This document shows, one piece after another, positions 18,393-27,416 of a stretch of DNA of 64,000 nucleotides. This stretch comes from Vibrio tarriae. Its GTDB lineage: Bacteria > Pseudomonadota > Gammaproteobacteria > Enterobacterales > Vibrionaceae. Made by a program: the position numbers and the translations under genes. The number at the start of each line of letters is the position of its first letter. Positions within the stretch are counted from its first letter, which is position 1. The notes beneath the pieces were generated by a model that saw only the letters and a list, made by a program, of their open reading frames with translations, did no database searches and had not been told where the DNA came from. The stretch covers positions 558,001 to 622,000 of the forward strand of contig NZ_CP022353.1 of the NCBI RefSeq assembly GCF_002216685.1, in the 5' to 3' direction.

Positions 18393-19529
18393 ATGGCCAT
18401 GACGGTAAATACCAATGTGTCTGCGCTGGTAGCACAGCGACATCTTAATTCTGCGTCCGAGATGCTCAATCAATCTCTGGAGCGGCTCTCTTCTGGCAAT
18501 CGAATCAACAGTGCCAAAGACGATGCTGCAGGACTGCAGATCTCCAATCGTTTGGAAACGCAAATGCGTGGCCTCGACATTGCTGTGCGCAATGCCAACG
18601 ATGGTATTTCGATCATGCAGACGGCAGAAGGGGCGATGCAAGAAACCACTCAGCTATTGCAACGCATGCGCGACCTATCTTTGCAATCGGCCAACGGTTC
18701 AAACAGTGCTGCCGAAAGAACTGCATTACAAGAGGAAATGGCCGCTTTAAACGATGAATTGAATCGAATTGCTGAAACCACCTCTTTTGCGGGACGCAAG
18801 CTGCTCAATGGCCAATTTATGAAAGCCAGTTTCCAAATTGGTGCCAGCAGTGGTGAAGCCGTGCAGCTTTCACTGCGCAATATGCGATCTGACAGTTTGG
18901 AGATGGGCGGGTTTAGCTATGTTGCGGCTGCGCTGGCCGATAAACAGTGGCAAGTCACAAAAGGTAAACAACAACTCAATATCAGCTACGTTAATGCGCA
19001 AGGGGAGAATGAGAACATTCAGATCCAAGCCAAAGAGGGGGACGATATTGAAGAGTTGGCGACTTACATCAATGGTCAAACCGATAAAGTCTCTGCGTCC
19101 GTGAATGAAAAGGGGCAGCTCCAGCTTTACATCGCGGGGAAAGAAACCTCAGGAACCTTGGCGTTTGGTGGTAGCCTAGCCAACGAGTTACAACTCAACT
19201 TGTTGGGGTATGAAGCGGTGGATAATCTCGATATCAGCAGTGCAGGCGGAGCGCAGCGCGCCGTTTCTGTCATTGATACGGCACTGAAATATGTCGATGG
19301 ACACCGTTCTGAATTGGGGGCGATGCAAAATCGTTTCCAACACGCGATCAGTAACCTCGATAATGTGCATGAAAACCTAGCGGCTTCGAACAGCCGGATT
19401 AAAGATGCGGATTACGCCAAAGAAACCACGCAAATGATTAAGCAGCAAATTTTGCAGCAAGTCAGCACTTCTGTGCTTGCTCAAGCGAAACGCCAGCCAA
19501 AGTTTGTACTGTTTTTACTGCGTAACTAA
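18393..19529 (+). CDS. flaE: Flagellin FlaE
   Basis: A 378-residue polar flagellin with conserved N-terminal (about 1-140) and C-terminal (about 285-378) D0/D1 domains and a short central variable region typical of vibrios. The N-terminus carries [14 protein letters not shown] and [15 protein letters not shown]. It is the most divergent of the three: it ends in [13 protein letters not shown] instead of the usual ALSLLG tail of FlaD and FlaB. In V. cholerae the homologous gene is the first of flaE-flaD-flaB and is sigma-28 dependent and not essential for motility. The ATG follows AAGGAGTG. Confidence 0.95.
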   Translation: MAMTVNTNVSALVAQRHLNSASEMLNQSLERLSSGNRINSAKDDAAGLQISNRLETQMRGLDIAVRNANDGISIMQTAEGAMQETTQLLQRMRDLSLQSANGSNSAAERTALQEEMAALNDELNRIAETTSFAGRKLLNGQFMKASFQIGASSGEAVQLSLRNMRSDSLEMGGFSYVAAALADKQWQVTKGKQQLNISYVNAQGENENIQIQAKEGDDIEELATYINGQTDKVSASVNEKGQLQLYIAGKETSGTLAFGGSLANELQLNLLGYEAVDNLDISSAGGAQRAVSVIDTALKYVDGHRSELGAMQNRFQHAISNLDNVHENLAASNSRIKDADYAKETTQMIKQQILQQVSTSVLAQAKRQPKFVLFLLRN

Positions 19530-19713
19530 CTTTGCCCGACCTATTCGTTATATGACGATAATGAATTATTTGTCTAACTAAAGATCAAGCTCACCTTATC
19601 GCCCACGGTAGAAAAATCTTGAGTGCCCAAGTGCACTTTTTGCGCATTTTATGTGTTTGATGACTGATTTATCGCCAACCAAACTTTTTTCTTAAAAAAT
19701 CGAAAATTTTTCC

Positions 19714-19740
19714 TAAAGGATTTAAAAAACGCGCCGTTAT
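19714..19740 (+). promoter_or_regulatory. Sigma-28 promoter of flaD
   Basis: TAAAGGAT at 19714 and GCCGTTAT at 19733-19740, 19-nt register, in the 294-bp gap between flaE and flaD. The downstream leader is about 77 nt. No strong flaE terminator was seen; weak hairpins occur at about 19542-19566 and 19622-19640. Confidence 0.82.
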
Positions 19741-19767
19741 AAAAGGTAACTTTGAGAGAACTACTTT

Positions 19768-19814
19768 GGTTTTCCGAGACGTCGGAAACCGGATACATCG
19801 GAAAATCAATTGGA
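19768..19814 (+). promoter_or_regulatory. flaD leader hairpin with four GGA motifs
   Basis: A stem-loop (19768-19777 with 19782-19790, one bulged T, loop GACG) lies in the predicted flaD 5' leader. GGA occurs at 19784, 19791, 19800 and 19812, the last being the ribosome binding site of flaD. Clustered GGA motifs in a leader are the hallmark of CsrA binding; that role is inferred only. Confidence 0.4.
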
Positions 19815-19823
19815 GAAATCACC

Positions 19824-20957
19824 ATGGCAGTAAATGTAAATACCAACGTATCAGCAATGACAGCACAGCGTTATTTGACTGGTGCAACAAACGCACAACA
19901 AACATCAATGGAGCGTCTATCTTCAGGCTTTAAAATCAATAGCGCTAAAGATGATGCAGCAGGCCTACAAATCTCTAACCGCTTGAACGTACAAAGCCGC
20001 GGTCTGGATGTAGCAGTACGCAACGCGAATGATGGTATTTCAATTGCTCAGACCGCAGAAGGCGCAATGAATGAAACTACTAACATTCTGCAACGTATGC
20101 GTGACTTGTCTCTGCAATCTGCGAACGGCTCAAACTCCAAAGCCGAGCGTGTGGCAATCCAAGAAGAGATCACCGCGTTAAACGATGAATTGAACCGTGT
20201 GGCTGAAACTACCTCTTTCGGCGGCAACAAACTGCTCAACGGCACTTTCTCAACCAAGTCATTCCAAATCGGTGCTGACAATGGTGAAGCTGTGATGCTG
20301 ACCCTAAAAGACATGCGCAGTGATAACCGCATGATGGGCGGTACCAGTTATGTCGCGGCTGACGCAAAAGACAAAGATTGGAAAGTTCAAGCGGGCGCGA
20401 ACGACATCACCTTCACGCTGAAAGATATCGACGGTCAGGATCAAACCATTACCGTTAATGCTAAAGAAGGCGATGATATCGAAGAAGTGGCGACTTACAT
20501 CAACGGTCAAACCGACATGGTGAAGGCGTCTGTCAACGAGAAAGGTCAGCTACAAATCTTTGCTGGTAACAACAAAGTAACCGGTGATGTGGCGTTCTCT
20601 GGTGGCCTAGCGGGTGCTCTGAACATGCAAGCGGGCACAGCAGAAACTGTTGACACTATCGATGTAACTTCAGTCGGTGGCGCGCAACAATCGGTTGCGG
20701 TTATCGACTCTGCACTGAAGTATGTAGATAGTCACCGTGCTGAACTGGGTGCGTTCCAAAACCGCTTCAACCATGCAATCAGCAACTTGGATAACATTAA
20801 CGAAAACGTGAATGCTTCTAAGAGCCGTATCAAGGACACCGATTTCGCGAAAGAGACGACTGCGCTCACCAAATCGCAAATCCTATCTCAAGCATCAAGC
20901 TCTGTGCTGGCTCAGGCCAAGCAAGCGCCAAACGCCGCACTCAGCCTGTTGGGTTAA
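19824..20957 (+). CDS. flaD: Flagellin FlaD
   Basis: A 377-residue flagellin. ATG 19824 is chosen over an upstream in-frame ATG because TGGAG sits 8 nt upstream and the protein then begins [12 protein letters not shown] like other Vibrio flagellins. D0/D1 motifs [15 protein letters not shown] (about 34-48) and the C-terminal [19 protein letters not shown] are canonical. The central region (about 170-270) is short. It is closely similar to FlaB and less so to FlaE. Sigma-28 promoter upstream, UUCG terminator downstream, so it is transcribed on its own. Confidence 0.96.
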   Translation: MAVNVNTNVSAMTAQRYLTGATNAQQTSMERLSSGFKINSAKDDAAGLQISNRLNVQSRGLDVAVRNANDGISIAQTAEGAMNETTNILQRMRDLSLQSANGSNSKAERVAIQEEITALNDELNRVAETTSFGGNKLLNGTFSTKSFQIGADNGEAVMLTLKDMRSDNRMMGGTSYVAADAKDKDWKVQAGANDITFTLKDIDGQDQTITVNAKEGDDIEEVATYINGQTDMVKASVNEKGQLQIFAGNNKVTGDVAFSGGLAGALNMQAGTAETVDTIDVTSVGGAQQSVAVIDSALKYVDSHRAELGAFQNRFNHAISNLDNINENVNASKSRIKDTDFAKETTALTKSQILSQASSSVLAQAKQAPNAALSLLG

Positions 20958-20970
20958 TCCCCACACCGCC

Positions 20971-21000
20971 AAAAAATCCAGCTTCGGCTGGATTTTTTAT
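20971..21000 (+). terminator. Terminator of flaD (UUCG tetraloop)
   Basis: A perfect 12-bp stem AAAAAATCCAGC/GCTGGATTTTTT (20971-20982 with 20987-20998) closed by a TTCG tetraloop. Confidence 0.9.
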
Positions 21001-21083
21001 TTCAGCCAGTTTCATTAATGAGTGCCTAACTTCACGAAAGTGGAGAGGATTTTCTTTTTTTGAAAAAAAGCCTGAAATTTCTC

Positions 21084-21110
21084 TAAAGGATATTTATTTC
21101 TCGCCGTTAC
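21084..21110 (+). promoter_or_regulatory. Sigma-28 promoter of flaB
   Basis: TAAAGGAT at 21084 and GCCGTTAC at 21103-21110, in the same 19-nt register as flaE and flaD. Predicted leader about 75 nt. Confidence 0.82.
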
Positions 21111-21128
21111 AGGATACGAGAGAAATGA

Positions 21129-21166
21129 GGTAAACCGAGGTGAGGTGAGAGACACCGAGGTTTACC
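21129..21166 (+). promoter_or_regulatory. flaB leader hairpin
   Basis: GGTAAACC (21129-21136) pairs with GGTTTACC (21159-21166); after a symmetric GA/GA internal loop GGTG (21139-21142) pairs with CACC (21153-21156). It lies near the 5' end of the predicted flaB mRNA, ahead of the AAGGAGATCA ribosome binding site, and may stabilise the message or bind a regulator. Confidence 0.5.
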
Positions 21167-21191
21167 AACTTATCCGCCTAAGGAGATCAAT

Positions 21192-22322
21192 ATGGCAATT
21201 AATGTAAACACGAACGTGTCTGCCATGACCGCTCAGCGCTATTTAAATGGCGCTGCTGATGGTATGCAGAAATCGATGGAGCGTTTGTCGTCCGGCTACA
21301 AAATCAACAGTGCCCGAGACGATGCCGCAGGTCTGCAAATTTCTAACCGTTTGACATCGCAAAGTCGTGGTTTGGACATGGCGGTGAAAAACGCCAACGA
21401 TGGTATTTCCATCGCCCAAACTGCAGAAGGGGCGATGAACGAAACGACCAACATCTTACAACGGATGCGCGATCTTGCGTTGCAATCCTCTAACGGCTCA
21501 AACTCTTCTTCGGAACGCCGCGCGATTCAAGAAGAAGTGTCTGCCCTCAATGACGAGTTGAACCGTATTGCAGAAACCACCTCTTTTGGTGGTAACAAAC
21601 TGCTGAATGGTTCGTTTGGTAGTAAATCGTTCCAGATTGGTGCGGATTCGGGTGAAGCCGTCATGCTCAGCATGGGCAGTATGCGCTCGGATACTCAAGC
21701 CATGGGAGGTAAAAGCTATCGAGCTCAAGATAGTAAAGCCGCAGACTGGCGTGTCGGCGCAGCAACCGATCTAACCCTGAACTACACTAACAAACAGGGT
21801 GAAGCACGTGAAGTGATCATTAATGCCAAACAAGGTGACGACTTAGAAGAGCTTGCGACTTATATCAACGGTCAAACCGAAGATGTCAAAGCCTCGGTCG
21901 GTGAAGACGGTAAGCTACAACTGTTTGCTTCATCACAAAAAGTCAATGGTGATGTGACCATTGGTGGTGGACTGGGCGGTGAAATTGGTTTTGATGCTGG
22001 CCGTGATGTGACTGTTGCGAATGTGGATGTTTCAACAGTAGCGGGTTCACAAGAAGCCGTTTCAGTGCTGGATGGTGCTTTGAAGGCGGTGGATAGCCAA
22101 CGCGCTTCATTAGGTGCATTCCAGAACCGTTTCGGTCATGCGATCAGTAACTTGGATAATGTCAACGAAAACGTCAATGCGTCTCGTAGCCGTATCCGCG
22201 ATACCGATTATGCTCGTGAAACCACGGCGATGACGAAGGCGCAAATATTGCAGCAGGCGAGTACTTCTGTATTGGCGCAAGCGAAGCAGTCACCATCTGC
22301 AGCTCTGAGCTTATTGGGGTAA
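21192..22322 (+). CDS. flaB: Flagellin FlaB
   Basis: A 376-residue flagellin with canonical D0/D1 ends: [18 protein letters not shown] at the start, [15 protein letters not shown] at about 34-48, and [20 protein letters not shown] at the end. Third of the flaE-flaD-flaB array, each with its own sigma-28 promoter. A strong AAGGAGATCA ribosome binding site precedes the ATG. Extensive identity to flaD makes recombination between the two possible. A weak hairpin but no strong terminator follows, so some transcription may continue into flaG. Confidence 0.96.
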   Translation: MAINVNTNVSAMTAQRYLNGAADGMQKSMERLSSGYKINSARDDAAGLQISNRLTSQSRGLDMAVKNANDGISIAQTAEGAMNETTNILQRMRDLALQSSNGSNSSSERRAIQEEVSALNDELNRIAETTSFGGNKLLNGSFGSKSFQIGADSGEAVMLSMGSMRSDTQAMGGKSYRAQDSKAADWRVGAATDLTLNYTNKQGEAREVIINAKQGDDLEELATYINGQTEDVKASVGEDGKLQLFASSQKVNGDVTIGGGLGGEIGFDAGRDVTVANVDVSTVAGSQEAVSVLDGALKAVDSQRASLGAFQNRFGHAISNLDNVNENVNASRSRIRDTDYARETTAMTKAQILQQASTSVLAQAKQSPSAALSLLG

Positions 22323-22345
22323 CCCTTTGAGCGGAATTGAGCTAG

Positions 22346-22374
22346 TAAGTAACTTGTGGATTCAATGTTACTTA
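22346..22374 (+). terminator. Weak hairpin between flaB and flaG
   Basis: TAAGTAAC (22346-22353) pairs with GTTACTTA (22367-22374), extended by TTG/CAA with one bulge. No T run follows, so it may be a processing or stability hairpin rather than a terminator. I saw no convincing separate promoter for flaG in this 73-bp gap. Confidence 0.4.
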
Positions 22375-22395
22375 TAAGGTGGAAGGGAGATTGTT

Positions 22396-22857
22396 ATGGA
22401 AATACCATCCTACGCATCGAACATCCAGCCTTACGGCTCACAAAGTGGCACTAAAATTGCTTCAGAAAACGATAATGCAAAAAGCGTTTCGCTTTCAGGG
22501 GATAACAGCCGCTCGGTTTCGCGTACAGATAAATTATCTGAACACTTTTCTGAGCAGGTCAGGGCAAGACAGCAAGAATCGGTAGAGACGGCCGTGGCGC
22601 AAGCGAAGCAGCGCCAACGTCTTAACGAGGAGCAACTTGCCAAAATGGTGGAGCAAATGAATGAGTTTGTGAAATCCATTAACAAAGGCCTGTCTTTCAG
22701 ATTGGATCATGAATCCGGGCGTGAGGTGGTTACTATCTACGAAGCCTCGACGGGTGATATTATTCGCCAAATCCCCGAGGAAGAGATGCTTGAAGTATTG
22801 CGCCGCCTTGCCCGTGAACAGGATCATCGATCCGGTTTACTGATGGCAAAGGTGTAA
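22396..22857 (+). CDS. flaG: FlaG protein
   Basis: A 153-residue cytoplasmic protein. The C-terminal half (about 70-150) is the FlaG domain, with FRLDHESGREVVTIYEASTG and IRQIPEEEML. The N-terminal half is polar and probably disordered or coiled coil. FlaG is encoded next to fliD in many bacteria and affects filament length. AGGGAGATTGTT upstream supplies a ribosome binding site. It begins the flaG-fliD-flaI-fliS group, genes spaced about 20 bp or less. Confidence 0.9.
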   Translation: MEIPSYASNIQPYGSQSGTKIASENDNAKSVSLSGDNSRSVSRTDKLSEHFSEQVRARQQESVETAVAQAKQRQRLNEEQLAKMVEQMNEFVKSINKGLSFRLDHESGREVVTIYEASTGDIIRQIPEEEMLEVLRRLAREQDHRSGLLMAKV

Positions 22858-22878
22858 CACGGTTTTTGAGGTGATTGA

Positions 22879-24879
22879 ATGAGTTTAGGCCCGATGGGGA
22901 TGAATACTGGCTTTGACATCAATGGCATGGTCAGCAAAATTGTCAGTGCGGAGCGCGTACCTAAGCAGCAACGCATTGACAATGAGCGCTCCAACATTGA
23001 CACCAGTATCAGCGCCTATGGTCGGCTCAGAGAGTCGCTGGATACGATGAAAAATCTGATGACCCAGTTTCGTCAGGAGAAGGCTTTTGCTGTACGCAAA
23101 GTCGACACCAGTAACGAACAGGTTGTCTCCGCGACAGCCACCACGGAAGCTATTGCTGGCAACTACTCCGTCGATGTGTTGCAGCTTGCTCAAAGCCATA
23201 AAATTGCGTCTGAAGTGTTAGACAAAGACGCAAAATTTGGTCCGGGCAAGCTGCATATTTCATTGGGCGATAAAAGTTTTACGCTGGATGTGCAAGGCAA
23301 CTCCAAGTTGGTCGATATTGTCCGTGGGATCAATGGTGAAAAATCCAACCCGGGCGTGCGAGCCTCGATCATCAATGATATCGAAGGGCCGCGGCTGATC
23401 GTTGCCTCTAACGTGTCAGGCAAAGATCACAGCGTAAAAATGTCCGCTCAAGCGGAACCCGGTAATCCACTTAAGCAACTCGAATACAAAACCCTCGAAC
23501 AGCGAGTTCGTGATTTAGAAAGAGCGCGTGCGCAAGCTCAGCAACTCATCGCCCCACTCACCCCTGAACAGCAAAAAGTCGCCGCCAAAGTCGCGGAAAA
23601 AATTGGCGATGCTGCTCGGCTGGTCGATCAAGAAGTCGCACAAGAAATTCGAAGTGCCGCACAAAGTGCACAAGGTGCCGCAGGAGACGTGCTTAACGCT
23701 AGCGAGTTAACCGATAGTGCGGTAAAAGCCGCGGCTAATGCCGCCAGTGAAGCCAAAAAATACATCAGACCGGAAGACAGAATTCCGGGCTGGACAGAAA
23801 CCGCGTCAGGCACCTTGCTCGATTCCTACTGGGAACCGGAAGAAGAACTGGATGCTCAAGGTCAAAAAAAGGCCGCTGACGTGCCCGGGTGGAGTAACGC
23901 CGCATCCGGTACACTGCTCGATTCCTACGTCACGCCGCAAGAAGCGCAGCAAAAGCTAGAACAGAAATTAGCGCAAGAGAAAGCGCAGATTGAAGCGGCG
24001 ATCCGCAGCGGAAAAATGACGCCAGAAGAAGCCAAAGCCCAAGCGCGCGCGAAACTTAGCCCAGAAGAGCGTGCCTACATTGAACAAGTTGAAAAAGCGC
24101 AAGCGGCCTTGAATGCGGCGCAAAGTGCCTTTGATGGCTACGGCGGCATGACCGAAGTGCAATCGGCGCAAGACTCTATGGTGGTGCTGGATGGGGTGGC
24201 GACCTTATCGAGCAATAACAACATCATCGAAAATGCGATCGAAGGGGTCAACTTAACCCTCAAAGGCAAAACCGATCGCAATCAGCCACCCGCGGAAATC
24301 GGCATTGAATATGACCGTGAACGAGTGCGTAACGACATCGAACAGTTTGTCGCGGCCTATAATCAGTTTTTCCAAACCAGTAAAGAGCTCGCGGGTGTTG
24401 ATCCACGAACCGGACAAGCCGGCCCTTTAGCGGGTGACAGCATAGTTCGTAGCGCAGACTCACGATTAAAAACCGTCTTCTCATCGAGCATTGATCAAGC
24501 GCCAGAAAACCTCAAATCACTGACTGAGTTTGGGATCACCACCACCCGACAAGGGACGCTAGAAATCAACTATGCTATGCTTGACCGCCAATTGAATAAC
24601 AACTTCACTAAGTTGGGTGAGTTTTTTGGCGGCAATCAAGGCTTTGCTAAGCGGGTCGAAGATGCGATTTCGAGCATGACTGGGGTTACGGGTTCAATCC
24701 GTACCCGAGAAAAGAGCTTGAATGAACAGACTTACCGATTGGATGACGACCAACGTTCTCTCGACCGCCGTATGGAAAGTTTGGAAAAACGTACCCATTC
24801 AAAATTCAGTGCCATGCAAGATGCAACCAGCAAGATGCAGTCGCAGTTAGCGGGCATGATGAACGCGTTAGGTGGTTAA
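22879..24879 (+). CDS. fliD: Flagellar filament cap protein FliD (HAP2)
   Basis: A 666-residue filament cap. Its N-terminal FliD_N domain (about 10-107, starting with FDINGMVSKIVSAER) and C-terminal FliD_C domain (about 420-645, with IEYDRERVRNDIEQFVAAYN) are normal. It is much longer than E. coli FliD (468): an Ala/Gln/Glu-rich, mainly helical insertion occupies about 205-415. Within it, a 16-residue motif, IPGWTETASGTLLDSY at 302-317, recurs 33 residues later as VPGWSNAASGTLLDSY (335-350). The insertion would form the exposed variable part of the cap. Homologues in vibrios have also been called FlaH. Confidence 0.93.
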   Translation: MSLGPMGMNTGFDINGMVSKIVSAERVPKQQRIDNERSNIDTSISAYGRLRESLDTMKNLMTQFRQEKAFAVRKVDTSNEQVVSATATTEAIAGNYSVDVLQLAQSHKIASEVLDKDAKFGPGKLHISLGDKSFTLDVQGNSKLVDIVRGINGEKSNPGVRASIINDIEGPRLIVASNVSGKDHSVKMSAQAEPGNPLKQLEYKTLEQRVRDLERARAQAQQLIAPLTPEQQKVAAKVAEKIGDAARLVDQEVAQEIRSAAQSAQGAAGDVLNASELTDSAVKAAANAASEAKKYIRPEDRIPGWTETASGTLLDSYWEPEEELDAQGQKKAADVPGWSNAASGTLLDSYVTPQEAQQKLEQKLAQEKAQIEAAIRSGKMTPEEAKAQARAKLSPEERAYIEQVEKAQAALNAAQSAFDGYGGMTEVQSAQDSMVVLDGVATLSSNNNIIENAIEGVNLTLKGKTDRNQPPAEIGIEYDRERVRNDIEQFVAAYNQFFQTSKELAGVDPRTGQAGPLAGDSIVRSADSRLKTVFSSSIDQAPENLKSLTEFGITTTRQGTLEINYAMLDRQLNNNFTKLGEFFGGNQGFAKRVEDAISSMTGVTGSIRTREKSLNEQTYRLDDDQRSLDRRMESLEKRTHSKFSAMQDATSKMQSQLAGMMNALGG

Positions 24880-24880
24880 T

Positions 24881-25186
24881 GTGGAATCAGAACTGCAGCG
24901 TTTGAGTGATCTCGATCAACAAATCGCAACTCTTCTTGCGGAAGATGACATTCATACTGAAGATATTTTGCAGTTGGTCGATAACAGGGAACAGCTATTG
25001 CATAGCTTGTTAGGTTATTTGGCCGATCACCCAGAATTGGCAAAGTCCGATTTATGGCTCAAGGCAATTGGTAATACTCAACAACTTGTGGAACAGATGC
25101 AGTTAAAAACGGCGGCGATGGGGCAAACACTCCATAAATATCGCCACGGAAATAAATCGGTTCAGCAATACAAAAAGTTTTTATAA
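24881..25186 (+). CDS. flaI: FlaI, putative FliT-like flagellar chaperone
   Basis: A 101-residue, almost wholly helical, acidic protein between fliD and fliS, the place of the FliT-type chaperone of FliD in other bacteria. I chose GTG 24881, because AGGTGG lies 6-8 nt upstream; an in-frame GTG at 24872 overlaps fliD and has no binding site. Start and fliD stop are adjacent, so translation is coupled. The vibrio name is FlaI. A chaperone role is inferred from position and size. Confidence 0.82.
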   Translation: MESELQRLSDLDQQIATLLAEDDIHTEDILQLVDNREQLLHSLLGYLADHPELAKSDLWLKAIGNTQQLVEQMQLKTAAMGQTLHKYRHGNKSVQQYKKFL

Positions 25187-25196
25187 GAGGAAGACT

Positions 25197-25607
25197 ATGC
25201 GTGGTTCTTTACAGGCTTACAAAAAAGTATCAGTGGATAGCCAGCTAAGTGCGGCCTCACCGCATAAAATCGTCCAGATGTTAATGGCCGGAGCGATTGA
25301 GCGCCTGATCCAAGGTAAGGCAGCGATGCAACAAGGTAACATCCCTGTGAAAGGTGAACGTTTAGGTAAAGCCTTGGATATTATCATTAGCCTACGCAGT
25401 TGCTTGTCGATGGAAGACGGTGGCGACATCGCCAAGAATCTCGATCAACTGTATGACTTTATGGTCAATCAAATTACCCAAGCCAACCATAAAAATGATC
25501 CACAAATGCTGGATGACGTGATTGAGATCATTCGTGAAATAAAGTCAGCTTGGGATCAAATTCCTCCTGAATATCACAACTTGACTGCTGCTGAAGTGGG
25601 TATTTGA
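25197..25607 (+). CDS. fliS: Flagellin export chaperone FliS
   Basis: A 136-residue helical protein that binds the flagellin C-terminus and keeps it unfolded for export. The FliS pattern YKKVSVDSQLSAASPHKIVQML (about 7-28) and the LDIIISLRSCLSMEDGG segment (about 60-76) are clear. Length matches the family (about 130). It is the last gene of the flaG-fliD-flaI-fliS group, 10 bp after flaI, followed by a terminator. Also called FlaJ in vibrios. Confidence 0.94.
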   Translation: MRGSLQAYKKVSVDSQLSAASPHKIVQMLMAGAIERLIQGKAAMQQGNIPVKGERLGKALDIIISLRSCLSMEDGGDIAKNLDQLYDFMVNQITQANHKNDPQMLDDVIEIIREIKSAWDQIPPEYHNLTAAEVGI

Positions 25608-25686
25608 TTTCTGTCAGAGAAACTTTTAACAGATATCACACCCAGCAAATGCTTGGTTGCCTTATTTGCTGATTTAAATAGAATAG

Positions 25687-25717
25687 AAGCCACTAACTAG
25701 CCAAGTGGCTTTTTTTG
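25687..25717 (+). terminator. Terminator of the fliS operon
   Basis: An 8-bp stem AAGCCACT/AGTGGCTT (25687-25694 with 25704-25711) with a 9-nt loop followed by a T7 run, in the 231-bp gap before flrA. Confidence 0.82.
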
Positions 25718-25838
25718 TTGCTGATTTCCACAAATTGTCTATCGTTTATTCAGGATCCAGAATCAAAACTAACACCTGAAAATGATGTTCAAACGGTGCA
25801 ACCACAACTTCTTATAATAAAGGCAAATAATCTCACCT

Positions 25839-27305
25839 ATGCAGAGTGTAGCGAAACTACTTGTGATTGAGGACGATGCCGCGCTCCGGCTCAATCTCAG
25901 TGTCATTTTAGAATTTGTAGGGGAGCAGTGTGAGGTCATTGAGTCTACTCAGATTGACCAAATCAATTGGTCGGTCGTGTGGGGCGGGTGTATTTTAGGC
26001 TCGTTGCGTGGTCAAGCGCTTTCTGAACAATTAATTCAATCTCTGGCCAAAGCTAACCATATTCCATTGCTGGTTGCCAATAAGCAGCCTTATTCCTTAG
26101 AAGAATTCCCCAATTATGTGGGTGAGTTAGATTTCCCGCTCAACTATCCGCAGTTGAGCGATGCTTTGCGTCACTGTAAAGAATTTCTCGGGCGCAAGGG
26201 CTTTCAAGTGCTTGCTACCGCGCGCAAAAATACCCTATTTCGTAGCCTTGTTGGGCAAAGTATGGGGATTCAAGAAGTTCGTCACTTGATTGAACAAGTC
26301 TCGACCACGGAAGCCAACGTGCTGATCCTCGGTGAGTCGGGCACAGGTAAAGAGGTGGTCGCGCGCAACATTCACTACCATTCAGGACGCCGTAATGGTC
26401 CTTTTGTGCCCATCAACTGTGGTGCGATTCCGGCTGAATTACTGGAAAGTGAACTGTTTGGCCATGAAAAAGGGGCGTTTACCGGAGCGATTACCGCACG
26501 TAAAGGCCGTTTTGAGCTGGCTGAGGGTGGCACACTGTTTTTAGACGAAATTGGCGATATGCCGATGAGCATGCAGGTTAAACTGCTGCGCGTGCTGCAA
26601 GAGCGCTGTTTTGAACGGGTGGGTGGTAACAGCACCATCAAGGCAAACGTTCGTGTGATTGCGGCAACGCACCGTAATTTGGAAGAGATGATTGACGGAC
26701 AGAAATTTCGTGAAGATCTCTACTACCGCTTAAACGTGTTCCCCATCGAAATGCCAGCCTTGCGCGATCGGATTGATGACATTCCTTTGTTGCTACAAGA
26801 GCTGATGACTCGCATGGAAGCCGAAGGCGCGCAGCCCATCTGCTTCACGCCGCGTGCGATCAATTCGATGATGGAGCATAACTGGCCGGGCAACGTACGT
26901 GAGCTCGCCAACTTGGTTGAGCGTATGGTGATTCTCTATCCGAACAGCTTAGTGGATGTGAACCACCTGCCGACCAAATACCGTTACAGTGACATTCCTG
27001 AGTTTCAGCCAGAGCCGAGTCGCTTTAGTTCAGTTGAAGAGCAAGAGCGTGATGTTTTAGAAGGAATTTTTGCAGAAGACTTCAATTTTGAAGAGCAACA
27101 GGAATTTGCCCCTGATATTGATGCGCCACAAGCGCTGCCACCTGAAGGGGTGAATCTCAAAGAGTTGCTCGCCGATTTAGAAGTGAACCTCATCAACCAA
27201 GCGTTAGAAGCGCAAGGTGGGGTGGTGGCGAGAGCGGCAGACATGCTCGGTATGCGTCGCACCACCTTGGTTGAGAAGATGCGCAAATACAACATGCAAC
27301 GCTAG
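25839..27305 (+). CDS. flrA: Flagellar master regulator FlrA (sigma-54 activator)
   Basis: A 488-residue enhancer-binding protein at the top of the flagellar cascade. It has an N-terminal FleQ-type receiver-like domain (about 7-120) lacking a normal phosphorylation pattern, an AAA+ domain (about 135-370) with Walker A GESGTGKE near 165, the sigma-54 contact loop GAFTGA near 212 and Walker B LFLDEI, and a C-terminal Fis-type HTH (about 445-485). FleQ homologues bind cyclic di-GMP. No sigma-54 element precedes it, consistent with a class I gene. It activates the flrBC and fliE promoters in V. cholerae. Confidence 0.95.
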   Translation: MQSVAKLLVIEDDAALRLNLSVILEFVGEQCEVIESTQIDQINWSVVWGGCILGSLRGQALSEQLIQSLAKANHIPLLVANKQPYSLEEFPNYVGELDFPLNYPQLSDALRHCKEFLGRKGFQVLATARKNTLFRSLVGQSMGIQEVRHLIEQVSTTEANVLILGESGTGKEVVARNIHYHSGRRNGPFVPINCGAIPAELLESELFGHEKGAFTGAITARKGRFELAEGGTLFLDEIGDMPMSMQVKLLRVLQERCFERVGGNSTIKANVRVIAATHRNLEEMIDGQKFREDLYYRLNVFPIEMPALRDRIDDIPLLLQELMTRMEAEGAQPICFTPRAINSMMEHNWPGNVRELANLVERMVILYPNSLVDVNHLPTKYRYSDIPEFQPEPSRFSSVEEQERDVLEGIFAEDFNFEEQQEFAPDIDAPQALPPEGVNLKELLADLEVNLINQALEAQGGVVARAADMLGMRRTTLVEKMRKYNMQR

Positions 27306-27357
27306 GAAAACCATAGTCAATATATTGGCATTGATTAACGTGTTGATTTTAAATATA

Positions 27358-27392
27358 AATGGCTTGGCATGACTCTTGCGTGCCAAGCCATT
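27358..27392 (+). promoter_or_regulatory. Sigma-54 promoter of flrBC inside an inverted repeat
   Basis: TTGGCATGACTCTTGCG (27364-27380) matches the -24/-12 consensus with GG (27366-27367) and GC (27378-27379) 12 nt apart. The promoter is enclosed by a 12-bp inverted repeat, AATGGCTTGGCA (27358-27369) and TGCCAAGCCATT (27381-27392), which could double as the flrA 3' hairpin. The start site would be near 27391, 26 nt before flrB. Confidence 0.82.
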
Positions 27393-27416
27393 GTTGTATT
27401 TAAAAACAGAGAGTGA

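Noticed and set aside
19622..19650. Possible sigma-54 element upstream of flaD (GTGCAC...TTGCGC)
   Set aside because: It lacks the invariant GG at -24, and a good sigma-28 promoter lies closer to flaD.
22323..22395. Separate sigma-54 or sigma-28 promoter for flaG
   Set aside because: The only TGG in the gap is followed by TTAC rather than TTGC, and no TAAA/CCGATA pair in register was found.
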